From positions 54,223 to 118,222 of the forward strand of contig CAJQNB010000069.1 in assembly GCA_905479575.1 (NCBI GenBank): DNA of 64,000 nt, given 5' to 3'. A program made the position numbers and the translations under genes. Below are positions 54,086 to 63,134 of the stretch, one piece after another. Each line of letters begins with the position of its first letter. Position 1 is the stretch's first letter. Source of the stretch: an uncultured Pseudophaeobacter sp. Its GTDB lineage: Bacteria > Pseudomonadota > Alphaproteobacteria > Rhodobacterales > Rhodobacteraceae. The notes under the pieces are model-generated. The model made no database searches, was not told where the DNA came from, and was given only the letters and a program-made list of their open reading frames with translations.

Positions 54086-54631
54086 ATGGCTTATCTTGTT
54101 CTGGGGCTGATCCTCTGGTCGGCGGGGCATATGTTCAAGCGGTTCGCGCCGGGTGCGCGGGCAGGCATGGGCGACGCCGGCAAGGGGCTGGCGGCGCTGG
54201 TGATCCTGGCGGGCGTGGTGCTGATGGTGATCGGCTATCGCGCGGCGGATGGGGCGTTTTTCTGGGGGCGGCATCCGGCAACGGTGGGCATCAACAACCT
54301 TCTGATGCTGCTGTCGGTCTACCTGTTCGCCGTATCGGGGATGCAGACCGGGCTGGCGCGCAAGATGCGCCATCCCATGCTGACGGGCGTCAAGGTTTGG
54401 GCGCTGGCGCATCTGCTGGTCAATGGCGATGTGCCCTCGTTCGTGCTGTTCGGCGGTCTGCTGGCCTGGGCGGTCGTCGAGATGATCGTGATCAACAAGG
54501 CCCAGCCCAAATGGAGCCCGCCCGCGCCTGCGCCAAAGCGTAAGGAAATCGCGGCGCTCGGCGGGACGGTGGTGGTTTTCGCGGTGATCGCGGCGATCCA
54601 TTACTGGCTCGGTTACCCGGTCTTCGGGTGA
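54086..54631 (+). CDS. NnrU family membrane protein
   Basis: A 181-residue inner-membrane protein with five or six hydrophobic helices (YLVLGLILWSAGHMFKRFAP; LAALVILAGVVLMVIGYRAA). The NnrU-typical stretch MRHPMLTGVKVWALAHLLVN and a following NGDVPSFVLFGGLLAWAVVE complete it. NnrU was named from denitrification clusters and is related to methyltransferase-like membrane proteins; no nitric oxide genes are nearby. Starts 6 bases after mcl2. Confidence 0.88.
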   Translation: MAYLVLGLILWSAGHMFKRFAPGARAGMGDAGKGLAALVILAGVVLMVIGYRAADGAFFWGRHPATVGINNLLMLLSVYLFAVSGMQTGLARKMRHPMLTGVKVWALAHLLVNGDVPSFVLFGGLLAWAVVEMIVINKAQPKWSPPAPAPKRKEIAALGGTVVVFAVIAAIHYWLGYPVFG

Positions 54632-54635
54632 CGCG

Positions 54636-54839
54636 ATGAAGCTCTACCGATTCCTGTCGGCTGACGACACGTCGGCGTTCTGCCACAAGGTCAGCGCGGC
54701 GCTGGCCAGGGGCTGGGAGCTGCATGGCGGGCCGACCTATGCCTATGACGATGCCAACGGGGTGATGCGCTGTGGTCAGGCCGTGGTGAAAGAGGTCGAG
54801 GGCGAATACAGCCCCGACCTGAAACTGGGGGAACAATAA
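54636..54839 (+). CDS. DUF1737 small protein
   Basis: A 67-residue soluble protein starting MKLYRFLSADDTSAFCHKVS. The pattern LARGWELHGGPTYAYDDANG followed by a hydrophobic strand MRCGQAVVKEV matches DUF1737. It follows the NnrU-like gene by 4 bases and precedes mch by 2, so it belongs to the operon. Role unknown. Confidence 0.85.
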   Translation: MKLYRFLSADDTSAFCHKVSAALARGWELHGGPTYAYDDANGVMRCGQAVVKEVEGEYSPDLKLGEQ

Positions 54840-54841
54840 GC

Positions 54842-55873
54842 ATGGCCAAGACCAATCCGGGCCGCTTCTTCGAGGATTACCGCGTTGGCGACGTGATCGA
54901 GCATGCGGTGCCGCGCACCGTATCTGGGGGCGAGCGCGCGCTTTATCACGCGCTCTATCCGGCGCGTCATGCGCTTTATTCATCGGATGAGTTCGCACGC
55001 CGGTGCGGTCTGCCTGCAAGCCCGCTTGACGATCTGGCGGCGTTCCATGTGGTCTTCGGCAAGACGGTGCCGGACGTGTCCCTGAACGCGCTGGCCAATC
55101 TTGGTTATGCCGAGGGGCGCTGGCTGAAGCCGGTGTGGCCTGGGGATACGCTGCGCTCCACCTCCGAGGTGATCGGGCTCAAGCAGAATTCCAATGGGAA
55201 ATCCGGCGTGGTCTGGGTGCGCACGCGCGGCGAGAACCAGCGCGGCGAAGTGGTGATGGATTACGTCCGCTGGGTCATGGTGCGCAAGCATGACATGGAC
55301 GCCCCCGCGCCCGAAACACTGATCCCCGAGCTCAAGCCCGCGCTGGAGGCGAGTGACCTTGTGGTGCCCGAGGGGCTGGATTTCTCGGATTACGATTTCA
55401 CGCTGGCGGGCGAGCCGCATCGCTGGGGCGATTACGAGGTGGGCGAGCTGATCGACCATGTCGATGGCGTGACCGTCGAGGAGGCGGAGCACATGATGGC
55501 CACGCGCCTTTGGCAGAACACGGCCAAGGTGCATTTCGACGTGACCGCGCGTGAGGATGGCCGCCGCCTGATCTATGGCGGGCATGTGATCTCGATGGCG
55601 CGCGCGCTCAGCTTCAACGGTTTGGCCAATGCGCAGATGATCGTCGGGCTGAATGGCGGTGCGCATGCGAATCCCTGCTATGGCGGAGATACGATCCGGG
55701 CCTGGTCCGAGGTGCTGGACAAGGCCGAAACCCCGGCCCCCGGCGTTGGCGCGATCCGGTTGCGGCTGGTCGCGACCAAGGGCGGAGAGCCGTTCACACG
55801 CAAGGGCGATGATGGTAAATATCTGCCTCATGTGATGCTGGACCTGGATTACTGGGCGTTGATCCCCGTTTGA
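54842..55873 (+). CDS. mch: mesaconyl-CoA hydratase / beta-methylmalyl-CoA dehydratase
   Basis: Tandem hot-dog (MaoC-type) hydratase of 343 residues that interconverts mesaconyl-CoA and beta-methylmalyl-CoA in the ethylmalonyl-CoA pathway. It has an N-terminal domain starting RFFEDYRVGDVIEHAVPRTV and a second one at RWGDYEVGELIDHVDGVTVE. The latter is followed by EEAEHMMATRLWQNTAKVHF and YGGHVISMARALSFNGLANA. Length equals the Rhodobacter enzyme as I recall it. Its presence beside mcl2 supports the pathway assignment for both. Confidence 0.92.
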   Translation: MAKTNPGRFFEDYRVGDVIEHAVPRTVSGGERALYHALYPARHALYSSDEFARRCGLPASPLDDLAAFHVVFGKTVPDVSLNALANLGYAEGRWLKPVWPGDTLRSTSEVIGLKQNSNGKSGVVWVRTRGENQRGEVVMDYVRWVMVRKHDMDAPAPETLIPELKPALEASDLVVPEGLDFSDYDFTLAGEPHRWGDYEVGELIDHVDGVTVEEAEHMMATRLWQNTAKVHFDVTAREDGRRLIYGGHVISMARALSFNGLANAQMIVGLNGGAHANPCYGGDTIRAWSEVLDKAETPAPGVGAIRLRLVATKGGEPFTRKGDDGKYLPHVMLDLDYWALIPV

Positions 55874-55913
55874 GCCAGGTGGCGCGGGGCACATTCGGCG
55901 CGGTCGCGGTCAA

Positions 55914-55937
55914 TCACATATTGTTTTTAGAATGTGA
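55914..55937. promoter_or_regulatory. TCACAT-N12-ATGTGA dyad upstream of the RND operon
   Basis: A 6-12-6 inverted repeat in an AT-rich patch 44 bases before the adaptor gene start; the spacer is ATTGTTTTTAGA. Placement fits an operator for a TetR- or MarR-type repressor, but no such gene is in the window. Confidence 0.45.
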
Positions 55938-55980
55938 ATGACTATGTTCGCGCAACTGTCCTTGCTGTCGGAGCAAACCC

Positions 55981-56964
55981 ATGCCCATGAAATGGCCCGC
56001 CTTGCGGGTGATCGCGTCGATCTTCCTCCTGGCCTCGCCGGGAGTGGCAGCTGACCTTGTCATCGAACCGGTGACCGTCACCGACTGGAAGGCGGTTTAC
56101 GGACGGGTCGAGACCCGCGACCGGGTTCCGGCACGCGCCCGTCTGGGCGGGACGCTCGAGGAATTGCTGGTGGCCGAGGGCGACCGTGTCGAAAGCGGCG
56201 ACCAATTGGGCCGGGTGGTGGACGCCAAGCAGGATTTCCAGCTGCGCGCCATCGACGCACAGATACAGGCGGCGCAATCGCGGCTTGAGAATGCCGAGGC
56301 CGAGCTGGCCCGCGGCGAGGAATTGCTGCAACGTGGCGTGACCACGGTGCAGCGGCTGGATTCGCTGCGCACGCAGGTCGATGTGATCACCAACGAGATC
56401 GCGGCGGCGCAGGCCGACCGGCACGTGATCGAACAGCAGGTGGCCGAGGGCGCGATCCATGCGCCGCTTGGCGGCGTGGTTCTGGATGTGCCGGTGACGA
56501 CGGGCGCAGTGGTGACGCCGGGCCAGACGATCGCGACGCTGGGCGGTGGCGGCGTGTTCCTGCGCCTTGCCGTGCCCGAGCGCCATGCAACAGCGCTGGT
56601 CGAGGGCGACGCGATCCGGATCGAAGGGCCGGAAGGTGCCCACGAGGGGCGGCTGGCCAAGATCTATCCACTGATCGAGAACGGGCGCGTGATCGCCGAT
56701 GTCGAGGTCGAGGGGCTGAGCGCGCGTTTCGTGGATGCGCGGGTGCTGGTCCGCCTGCCGGTCGGTGAGCATCAGGCCCTGATGGTGCCGAAAGATGCGC
56801 TGATCACGCGCGCGGGCCTCGATTTCCTGAACGTCGCGCATGAGGGCGACACGGTACTGCGCAGCGTCGTGCCGGGGCCGGTGCATGATGTGGATGGGGC
56901 CGCGATGGTCGAGATCCTGACGGGTCTCAGGCCCGGCGACGTGGTGGTGACCGGACATGAATGA
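55981..56964 (+). CDS. RND efflux periplasmic adaptor
   Basis: Membrane-fusion protein of 327 residues. A signal peptide (RVIASIFLLASPGVAADLVI), a barrel-sandwich half (RARLGGTLEELLVAEGDRVE), a coiled-coil hairpin (IDAQIQAAQSRLENAEAELA) and the returning IHAPLGGVVLDVPVTTGAVV are visible, then a beta-barrel domain. It links the inner-membrane pump to an outer-membrane channel, which is not encoded here. Overlaps the pump gene by 8 bases. Confidence 0.9.
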   Translation: MPMKWPALRVIASIFLLASPGVAADLVIEPVTVTDWKAVYGRVETRDRVPARARLGGTLEELLVAEGDRVESGDQLGRVVDAKQDFQLRAIDAQIQAAQSRLENAEAELARGEELLQRGVTTVQRLDSLRTQVDVITNEIAAAQADRHVIEQQVAEGAIHAPLGGVVLDVPVTTGAVVTPGQTIATLGGGGVFLRLAVPERHATALVEGDAIRIEGPEGAHEGRLAKIYPLIENGRVIADVEVEGLSARFVDARVLVRLPVGEHQALMVPKDALITRAGLDFLNVAHEGDTVLRSVVPGPVHDVDGAAMVEILTGLRPGDVVVTGHE

Positions 56965-59900
56965 TCGGGGCGAAAGCGGCCGCGGCCTGGGGCTGGCCGG
57001 GGGGCTGACACGCGCGTTTATCGCCTCGCCGCTGACTCCGCTTCTGATCCTGGCTGCGCTGGCCGTGGGGCTGATCGCGCTTGTCAGCCTGCCGCGCGAG
57101 GAAGAGCCGCAGATTTCCGTGCCGCTGGTGGATATTCATATCAGCGCCTCGGGGCTGACCGCCGAGGATGCGGTGCAGCTGGTGAGCGAGCCGATGGAGA
57201 ACATCGTGCAGGCCATCGACGATGTCGAGCATGTCTATTCCCAGACACGCGATGACGGGGCGATGGTGACCGCGAGGTTCGAGGCGGGGACATCGGCGGA
57301 TGCGGCGATTCTGCGGGTGCATGAAAAGGTGCGCGCAAACCTCGACCGCATTCCGGTGGGGATCCCCGAGCCGTTGATCGTCGGGCGCGGGATCAACGAT
57401 GTTGCCATCGTGACGCTGACCCTTTCGGGCAAGCCGGGGCACGAGGTGTCGTCCTATGATCTCACACGCATCGCGCGGGCGTTGCGCGGTGAACTGACCA
57501 AGATCGAGGATGTCGGCCTGACCTATCTGACAGGCGAGGCGCAGGAGGCGATCCGCATCGCGCCCGATCCCGAAAGGCTGGCGATGCATGGGGTGACCCT
57601 GCAACAGCTTGCCGGCAAGGTGCAAAGTGCCAACCGGGCCTTTCGCACCGGGCAGGTGCGAGATGGCGGCGCGCAGATCGACCTGATCGCGGGTGAGACC
57701 CTGACCGGCCCTGCGGAGATCGCGAGCCTGCTGCTGACCACGCGCGACGGGCGGCCCGTCTATGTGGGGGACGTGGCCGACATCGCCTTCGTGCCCGATA
57801 TGTCCGAGCATTACGTCGCCAATGTCACCCGCGACGCGGCGGGCGACCTGCATCGCGCCCCTGCCGTGACGCTGGCGCTGGCCAAGCGGGCGGGCGCGAA
57901 TGCCGTGGTGGTGGCCGAAGAGATCCTGCACCGGGTTCACATGCTGGAGGGCGAGCTGATCCCCGAAAGCGTGGCGCTGTCGGTGACGCGGGATTATGGC
58001 GAAACCGCCAATGAGAAGGCCAACGAGCTGCTGTTCCACCTGGCGCTGGCCACGGTGTCGATCATCGCGCTGGTCTGGCTGTCGATCGGCTGGCGCGAAA
58101 GCATCGTGGTGGCGGTGGTCATCCCGATGACGATCCTGCTGACGCTGTTCGCGGCCTGGATCATGGGATACACGCTCAACCGCGTCTCGCTGTTCGCGTT
58201 GATCTTTTCCATCGGCATATTGGTCGACGACGCCATTGTCGTGATCGAGAATATCGCGCGGCACTGGCAACTGGATCGCGGCAAGAGCCGGATTCAGGCG
58301 GCGATCGACGCGGTGGCGGAGGTGGGCAACCCCACCATCGTCGCCACGCTGACCGTGGTCGCGGCGCTTTTGCCGATGCTGTTCGTGTCCGGCCTCATGG
58401 GGCCGTATATGAGCCCGATTCCGGCCAATGCCTCGGCGGCGATGATTTTCTCGTTCTTCGTGGCGGTGATGGTGACGCCATGGCTGATGGTGAAGGTGGC
58501 GGGCCGGGGTGGCAGTGATCACCACGAAGAGGGCGAGGGCCGTCTGGGCCGGATCTACCGCCGGGTGGCGGTGCCGATCCTAGCGACCAAGGCGCGCAGC
58601 GGTCTGTTCCTGGCGGTGACGGTGTTGGTGTCCTTCGGTTCGCTCGGGCTGCTTTATACCAAGGACGTGACGGTCAAGCTGCTGCCCTTCGACAACAAAT
58701 CGGAACTGTCGGTGGTCGTGGATCTGCCCGAGGGCGCATCGGTCGAGGCGACGGACGCGGTGATGCAGCAGGTGGCGCAGAAGGCGATGGACCTGCCCGA
58801 GGTGATCGAGGCGCAGACCCATGCCGGTGCCGCTGCCCCCTTCAATTTCAACGGTCTCGTGCGGCACTACTATCTGCGATCCATGCCCGAACAGGGCGAT
58901 GTGCAGATCATGCTGGCGCCCAAGGGCGCGCGTGAGCGCACCAGCCACGACATCGCGCTGGACCTGCGCCAACGGCTGACGGGGCTGGACCTGCCCGAGG
59001 GCACGGTCTTGAAGACTGTCGAGCCGCCGCCCGGCCCGCCGGTTCTGGCGACGCTGCTGGCCGAGATCTATGGCCCCGATGCCGAAACCCGCCGCGAGGT
59101 GGCCAGCAAGTTGCGCGGCGCCTTCGAGGAGGTGCCTTTCATCGTCGATGTCGATGACAGTTTCGGCGAACAGCCGCGTCGCCAGCGGGTAACGATTTCC
59201 AGCGACGACCTGGAGTTCTTCGGCGTGCAGGAAGGCGATGTGTTCGACACGCTGGAAATTCTCAACGGTCAGACCGTCGTGGGCTATTCGCATCGCGGCG
59301 AGGGGCGCGACCCGATCCCCCTGACGGTGGCACGGGCCAAGGGCGACCGGGTGGTCGACCAGCGCTTCCTGTCCACACCGATCCCGGCCAATGTGCTGCC
59401 CGGCGCGCGCGGCGTGGTGGAACTGGGCGACGTGGTGCAGGTGCAGGACGAAGAGGCCTCATACCCGATCTTCCGGCGCAACGGGCGCAACCTCGAGATG
59501 GTGACGGCTGAACTGGCCGGGGATTTCGAGGCGCCGCTTTACGGGATGCTGGCCGTGGCCGACAAGATCGACGCGATGGACTGGCCCGAGGGCCAGAAAC
59601 CCCGCATCGCCATGAATGGCCAGCCCGAGGACGAAAGCGGCGTGACGCTTTTGTGGGATGGCGAATGGGAGGTCACTTTCGTCACTTTCCGCGACATGGG
59701 CGCGGCCTTCGGGGTGGCGATCCTTGGCATATATATCCTGGTGGTGGCACAGTTCGGGTCGTTCCGGGTGCCGCTGGTGATCCTGACGCCGGTGCCGCTG
59801 ACCTTTATCGGCATCATGGTGGGTCACTGGCTGTGGGGCGCGCCCTTTTCGGCGCCGTCGATGATCGGGTTCATCGCGCTGGCGGGGATCATCGTGCGCA

Positions 59901-60157
59901 ACTCGATCCTGCTGGTGGATTTCATCCGCCACACCGACCCCGAGGGCAAGACCATGCAGGAGATCCTGATCGAGGCCGGGGCGATCCGGTTCAGGCCGAT
60001 CCTGCTGACGGCGCTGGCGGCGATGATCGGGGCGGCGGTGATCCTGGCCGATCCGATCTTTCAGGGGCTGGCACTGTCATTGTTCTTCGGCCTGATATCG
60101 TCCACCTTGCTGACAGTGCTGGTGATTCCTGCGATCTACCGTGTGTTCAAGACCTGA
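56957..60157 (+). CDS. RND family efflux pump permease
   Basis: Proton-driven inner-membrane exporter of 1066 residues with the twelve-helix, two-porter-domain RND plan. The N-terminal helix FIASPLTPLLILAALAVGLI is followed by LPREEEPQISVPLVDI (as in the family), and the TM4 proton relay reads LFALIFSIGILVDDAIVVIE with the Asp pair. A second-half block is LAGIIVRNSILLVDFIRHTD. It belongs to the AcrB/MexB-like or HAE-like group from alphaproteobacteria. Substrate unknown. No TolC gene follows; sdhC comes next. Confidence 0.92.
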   Translation: MNDRGESGRGLGLAGGLTRAFIASPLTPLLILAALAVGLIALVSLPREEEPQISVPLVDIHISASGLTAEDAVQLVSEPMENIVQAIDDVEHVYSQTRDDGAMVTARFEAGTSADAAILRVHEKVRANLDRIPVGIPEPLIVGRGINDVAIVTLTLSGKPGHEVSSYDLTRIARALRGELTKIEDVGLTYLTGEAQEAIRIAPDPERLAMHGVTLQQLAGKVQSANRAFRTGQVRDGGAQIDLIAGETLTGPAEIASLLLTTRDGRPVYVGDVADIAFVPDMSEHYVANVTRDAAGDLHRAPAVTLALAKRAGANAVVVAEEILHRVHMLEGELIPESVALSVTRDYGETANEKANELLFHLALATVSIIALVWLSIGWRESIVVAVVIPMTILLTLFAAWIMGYTLNRVSLFALIFSIGILVDDAIVVIENIARHWQLDRGKSRIQAAIDAVAEVGNPTIVATLTVVAALLPMLFVSGLMGPYMSPIPANASAAMIFSFFVAVMVTPWLMVKVAGRGGSDHHEEGEGRLGRIYRRVAVPILATKARSGLFLAVTVLVSFGSLGLLYTKDVTVKLLPFDNKSELSVVVDLPEGASVEATDAVMQQVAQKAMDLPEVIEAQTHAGAAAPFNFNGLVRHYYLRSMPEQGDVQIMLAPKGARERTSHDIALDLRQRLTGLDLPEGTVLKTVEPPPGPPVLATLLAEIYGPDAETRREVASKLRGAFEEVPFIVDVDDSFGEQPRRQRVTISSDDLEFFGVQEGDVFDTLEILNGQTVVGYSHRGEGRDPIPLTVARAKGDRVVDQRFLSTPIPANVLPGARGVVELGDVVQVQDEEASYPIFRRNGRNLEMVTAELAGDFEAPLYGMLAVADKIDAMDWPEGQKPRIAMNGQPEDESGVTLLWDGEWEVTFVTFRDMGAAFGVAILGIYILVVAQFGSFRVPLVILTPVPLTFIGIMVGHWLWGAPFSAPSMIGFIALAGIIVRNSILLVDFIRHTDPEGKTMQEILIEAGAIRFRPILLTALAAMIGAAVILADPIFQGLALSLFFGLISSTLLTVLVIPAIYRVFKT

Positions 60158-60163
60158 AAGGGC

Positions 60164-60302
60164 TTTTGTGATCACGGATGCACGTTGCTGACCGACCTTG
60201 CGGGAGGAGGGGGCTGAGTCTCTCTTGCGGGGATGATCGCTCTCAAAAGGCGGCCGCTGGCCAAGGTTTTGTGATCACGCGATAAATGATGTGATCACAA
60301 AT
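60164..60302. promoter_or_regulatory. TGTGATCACA-type operator cluster upstream of sdhC
   Basis: TGTGATCACG at 60167-60176 and 60270-60279 and the perfect TGTGATCACA at 60290-60299. The last two have centres 20 bp apart, and the first is 103 bp further upstream. The left flank TTTTGTGATCAC is the same as before sucC. The cluster ends about 145 bases before the sdhC ATG. Confidence 0.75.
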
Positions 60303-60444
60303 GGGGGTTTATGCCTCGAAATGCCGGAAGATTCCGGTGATTGGGGCTGTGCAAAAACATCTGGGGCGCTAAAAGATACCCGTGAACCGACGCGGCCCGC
60401 AAGGGCGGGCCATGCGCAGGCAGACGAAAACGAAGGGACCGACC

Positions 60445-60828
60445 ATGGCCGACGTGAACCGGGGCGACCGCCCGCTTTCACCTCATCTGCAAGTCTATCG
60501 CCCGCAACTTACCTCGATCACCTCGATATTGACGCGGCTGACCGGCAATGCGCTGATCGTCGGCTTCGGCCTGATCATCTGGTGGCTGCTGGCCGCGGCG
60601 ACGGGGCCGGAATATTTCGCGCTGGCGGACCGGGTCGTGACCTCGTGGTTCGGCGACCTTGTGCTGACGCTGTCGCTCTGGGCGATCTGGTATCACTACC
60701 TGGCCGGGTTGCGGCATCTTTACTATGACGCCGGCAAGGGGCTGGACATTCCCACCGCCGAGCTTCTGGGCTGGGCCTGCGTCATCGGTTCGGTCGTTCT
60801 GACCGTCATCACATTGATCATCATCTGA
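60445..60828 (+). CDS. sdhC: succinate dehydrogenase cytochrome b556 subunit
   Basis: Membrane anchor of complex II, 127 residues with three helices, binding haem b and ubiquinone with SdhD. Start MADVNRGDRPLSPHLQVYRP has AGGGA 7 bases upstream; the frame is open further up but without family similarity. The motif usually SILHRxTG reads SILTRLTG, so the His is replaced by Thr, while Ser and Arg for quinone binding remain. The haem-ligand region is WYHYLAGLRHLYYDAG. Confidence 0.93.
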   Translation: MADVNRGDRPLSPHLQVYRPQLTSITSILTRLTGNALIVGFGLIIWWLLAAATGPEYFALADRVVTSWFGDLVLTLSLWAIWYHYLAGLRHLYYDAGKGLDIPTAELLGWACVIGSVVLTVITLIII

Positions 60829-60842
60829 AAGGGAGGCCAGCC

Positions 60843-61214
60843 ATGCGTTTTCTGACCGCACGCAAGCGCGCCGAGGGCCTTGGCGCCGCCCGTAGCGGAA
60901 CCGAGCATCACTGGTACATGACCGTCAGCGCCGTCGGCCTGGCGCTGATCGTTCCGATGTTCCTGTTCGTGCTGGGTCGCACCATCGGCGGCACCCATGA
61001 CGAAGTCAGCGCGGTGTTCGCGCATCCGGCGATGGCGATCCTGACATTGCTGGTGCTTTATGTCGGGCTTCAGCATTTCCGCAGGGGCGCGCAGACCCTG
61101 ATCGAGGATTACTCGCGCGGGATGACCCGCAAGATCCTGATTATCGGTGTGACCGTGCTGTCCTATGGCCTGATGGCCACGGGCATGTTCGCTGTCGTCA
61201 AACTGGCTCTCTAA
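60843..61214 (+). CDS. sdhD: succinate dehydrogenase hydrophobic anchor subunit
   Basis: The second complex II anchor (123 residues), three helices (TVSAVGLALIVPMFLFVLGR; PAMAILTLLVLYVGLQHFRR; IIGVTVLSYGLMATGMFAVV). GLQHFRRGAQTLIEDYSRG carries the conserved His and quinone-side residues. It follows sdhC by 14 bases and precedes sdhA by 18. Confidence 0.93.
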   Translation: MRFLTARKRAEGLGAARSGTEHHWYMTVSAVGLALIVPMFLFVLGRTIGGTHDEVSAVFAHPAMAILTLLVLYVGLQHFRRGAQTLIEDYSRGMTRKILIIGVTVLSYGLMATGMFAVVKLAL

Positions 61215-61232
61215 CCCCGGAGTTTTCAAGCA

Positions 61233-63038
61233 ATGGCTGCTTACGAATACGAGACACATGATTACGACGTGGTTGTCGTCGGGGCTGGCGGCGCGGGGCT
61301 GCGAGCCACGCTGGGCATGGCCGAACAGGGGTTGCGCACAGCCTGTGTGACCAAGGTGTTCCCGACGCGTTCGCATACGGTTGCGGCACAGGGCGGGATC
61401 GCCGCATCGCTCAGCAACATGGGGCCGGACCACTGGCAGTGGCACATGTATGACACCGTGAAGGGCAGCGACTGGCTGGGCGACACGGACGCGATGGAAT
61501 ACCTTGCCCGCGAGGCGCCCAAGGCGGTCTATGAGCTCGAACATTACGGGGTGCCGTTCTCGCGCACCGAAGAGGGCAAGATCTATCAGCGTCCCTTTGG
61601 CGGTCATACGACCGAGTTCGGCGAAGGCCCGCCGGTGCAGCGCACCTGCGCCGCCGCGGACCGGACCGGCCACGCGATCCTGCACACGCTTTACGGACAG
61701 AGCCTCAAGCAGAAGGCCGAGTTCTATATCGAATATTTTGCCATCGACCTGATCATGAGCGATGACGGCGCCTGCACCGGCGTGGTCTGCTGGAAGCTGG
61801 ATGACGGCACGATCCACGTGTTCAACGCCAAGATGGTCGTGCTGGCCACGGGCGGCTACGGGCGCGCCTATTTCAGTGCCACAAGCGCACATACCTGCAC
61901 CGGCGACGGTGGCGGGATGGTGGCGCGCGCGGGGCTGCCGCTTCAGGATATGGAGTTCGTGCAGTTCCACCCCACCGGCATTTACGGCTCGGGCTGCCTG
62001 ATCACCGAAGGCGCGCGCGGTGAGGGCGGTTACCTGACCAACTCGGAAGGCGAGCGGTTCATGGAGCGCTATGCGCCCAACTACAAGGACCTTGCGCCGC
62101 GCGACTATGTCAGCCGCTCGATGACGATGGAGATCCGCGAGGGCCGGGGTGTGGGCACGCATGGCGACCATATCCACCTGAACCTGAGCCACCTGCCCAA
62201 GGAGGCGCTGCAACTGCGCCTGCCGGGTATCTCGGAAAGCGCACGCATTTTCGCGGGCGTCGACGTGACCAAGGAGCCGATCCCGGTGCTGCCGACCGTG
62301 CATTACAACATGGGCGGCATCCCGACGAACTACTGGGGCGAGGTTCTGAACCCCACCGCGAAAGACCCCAACAACATCGTGCCGGGCCTGATGGCCGTGG
62401 GCGAGGCGGGCTGCGCCAGTGTTCACGGGGCGAACCGCCTTGGTTCGAACTCGCTGATCGACCTCGTGGTGTTCGGGCGCGCCGCCGCGATTCGCGCGGG
62501 CAAGGTCGTGGACGCCGAAAGCGCGGTCCCCGAGACCAACACGGGCCAGGTGGACAAGGCGCTCGATCGCTTCGACGGGCTGCGCCATGCCGATGGCGCG
62601 GTGCCGACTGCTGACCTGCGGCTCGAGATGCAGAAGACCATGCAGGAAGACGCCGCCGTGTTCCGCACATCCAAGACCCTGGCCGAGGGCGTCAAGAAGA
62701 TGGGCGAGATCGCCGGCAAGCTGGATGATCTCAAGGTCACCGATCGCTCATTGGTGTGGAACTCGGACCTGATGGAGACGCTGGAACTGACCAACCTCAT
62801 GCCGAACGCGCTGGCGACGATCACCGGCGCCGAGGCGCGCCAGGAAAGCCGCGGTGCCCATGCGCACGAGGACTTCCCCGAGCGCGACGACAAGGCATGG
62901 CGGGTGCATACGATCGCGCGGGTGGAGGGCAACAAGACCAGCCTGGAATACCGCCCGGTGATCGAGGCGCCGCTTTCGACCGAGAAGGAAGGCGGGATCA
63001 GCCTCAAGAAGATCGCGCCGAAGGAACGGACATTCTGA
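61233..63038 (+). CDS. sdhA: succinate dehydrogenase flavoprotein subunit
   Basis: Catalytic subunit (601 residues) that oxidises succinate to fumarate. [20 protein letters not shown] is the FAD fold and [11 protein letters not shown] carries the covalently flavinylated His. [20 protein letters not shown] and the substrate-binding HRLGSN-type sequence ([15 protein letters not shown]) are present. Nearly all Lys codons are AAG (by hand count about 26 of 27), unlike left-hand genes. Stop overlaps an ATG by one base (TGATG). Confidence 0.97.
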   Translation: MAAYEYETHDYDVVVVGAGGAGLRATLGMAEQGLRTACVTKVFPTRSHTVAAQGGIAASLSNMGPDHWQWHMYDTVKGSDWLGDTDAMEYLAREAPKAVYELEHYGVPFSRTEEGKIYQRPFGGHTTEFGEGPPVQRTCAAADRTGHAILHTLYGQSLKQKAEFYIEYFAIDLIMSDDGACTGVVCWKLDDGTIHVFNAKMVVLATGGYGRAYFSATSAHTCTGDGGGMVARAGLPLQDMEFVQFHPTGIYGSGCLITEGARGEGGYLTNSEGERFMERYAPNYKDLAPRDYVSRSMTMEIREGRGVGTHGDHIHLNLSHLPKEALQLRLPGISESARIFAGVDVTKEPIPVLPTVHYNMGGIPTNYWGEVLNPTAKDPNNIVPGLMAVGEAGCASVHGANRLGSNSLIDLVVFGRAAAIRAGKVVDAESAVPETNTGQVDKALDRFDGLRHADGAVPTADLRLEMQKTMQEDAAVFRTSKTLAEGVKKMGEIAGKLDDLKVTDRSLVWNSDLMETLELTNLMPNALATITGAEARQESRGAHAHEDFPERDDKAWRVHTIARVEGNKTSLEYRPVIEAPLSTEKEGGISLKKIAPKERTF

Positions 63039-63134
63039 TGGCTTGCCACATGCGCATCAAGGCGCAGGGAACGAAAGATGCCACGAGGCGACAGCCTTGC
63101 GGCAAGGCGCGCGCCGCCTGAACAGGAGAGAAGA

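Noticed and set aside
58515..58522. GTGATCAC inside the RND permease gene
   Set aside because: Only the 8-bp core, single and coding; not counted as an operator.
56927..58525. 532-codon frame antisense to the RND permease
   Set aside because: His/Arg-rich shadow, no start signal, opposite a clear RND protein.
63038..63121. 27-codon frame between sdhA and sdhB, start overlapping the sdhA stop (TGATG)
   Set aside because: Coupled start is suggestive, but the peptide ([20 protein letters not shown] and on) has no recognisable features and the space is a normal operon gap.
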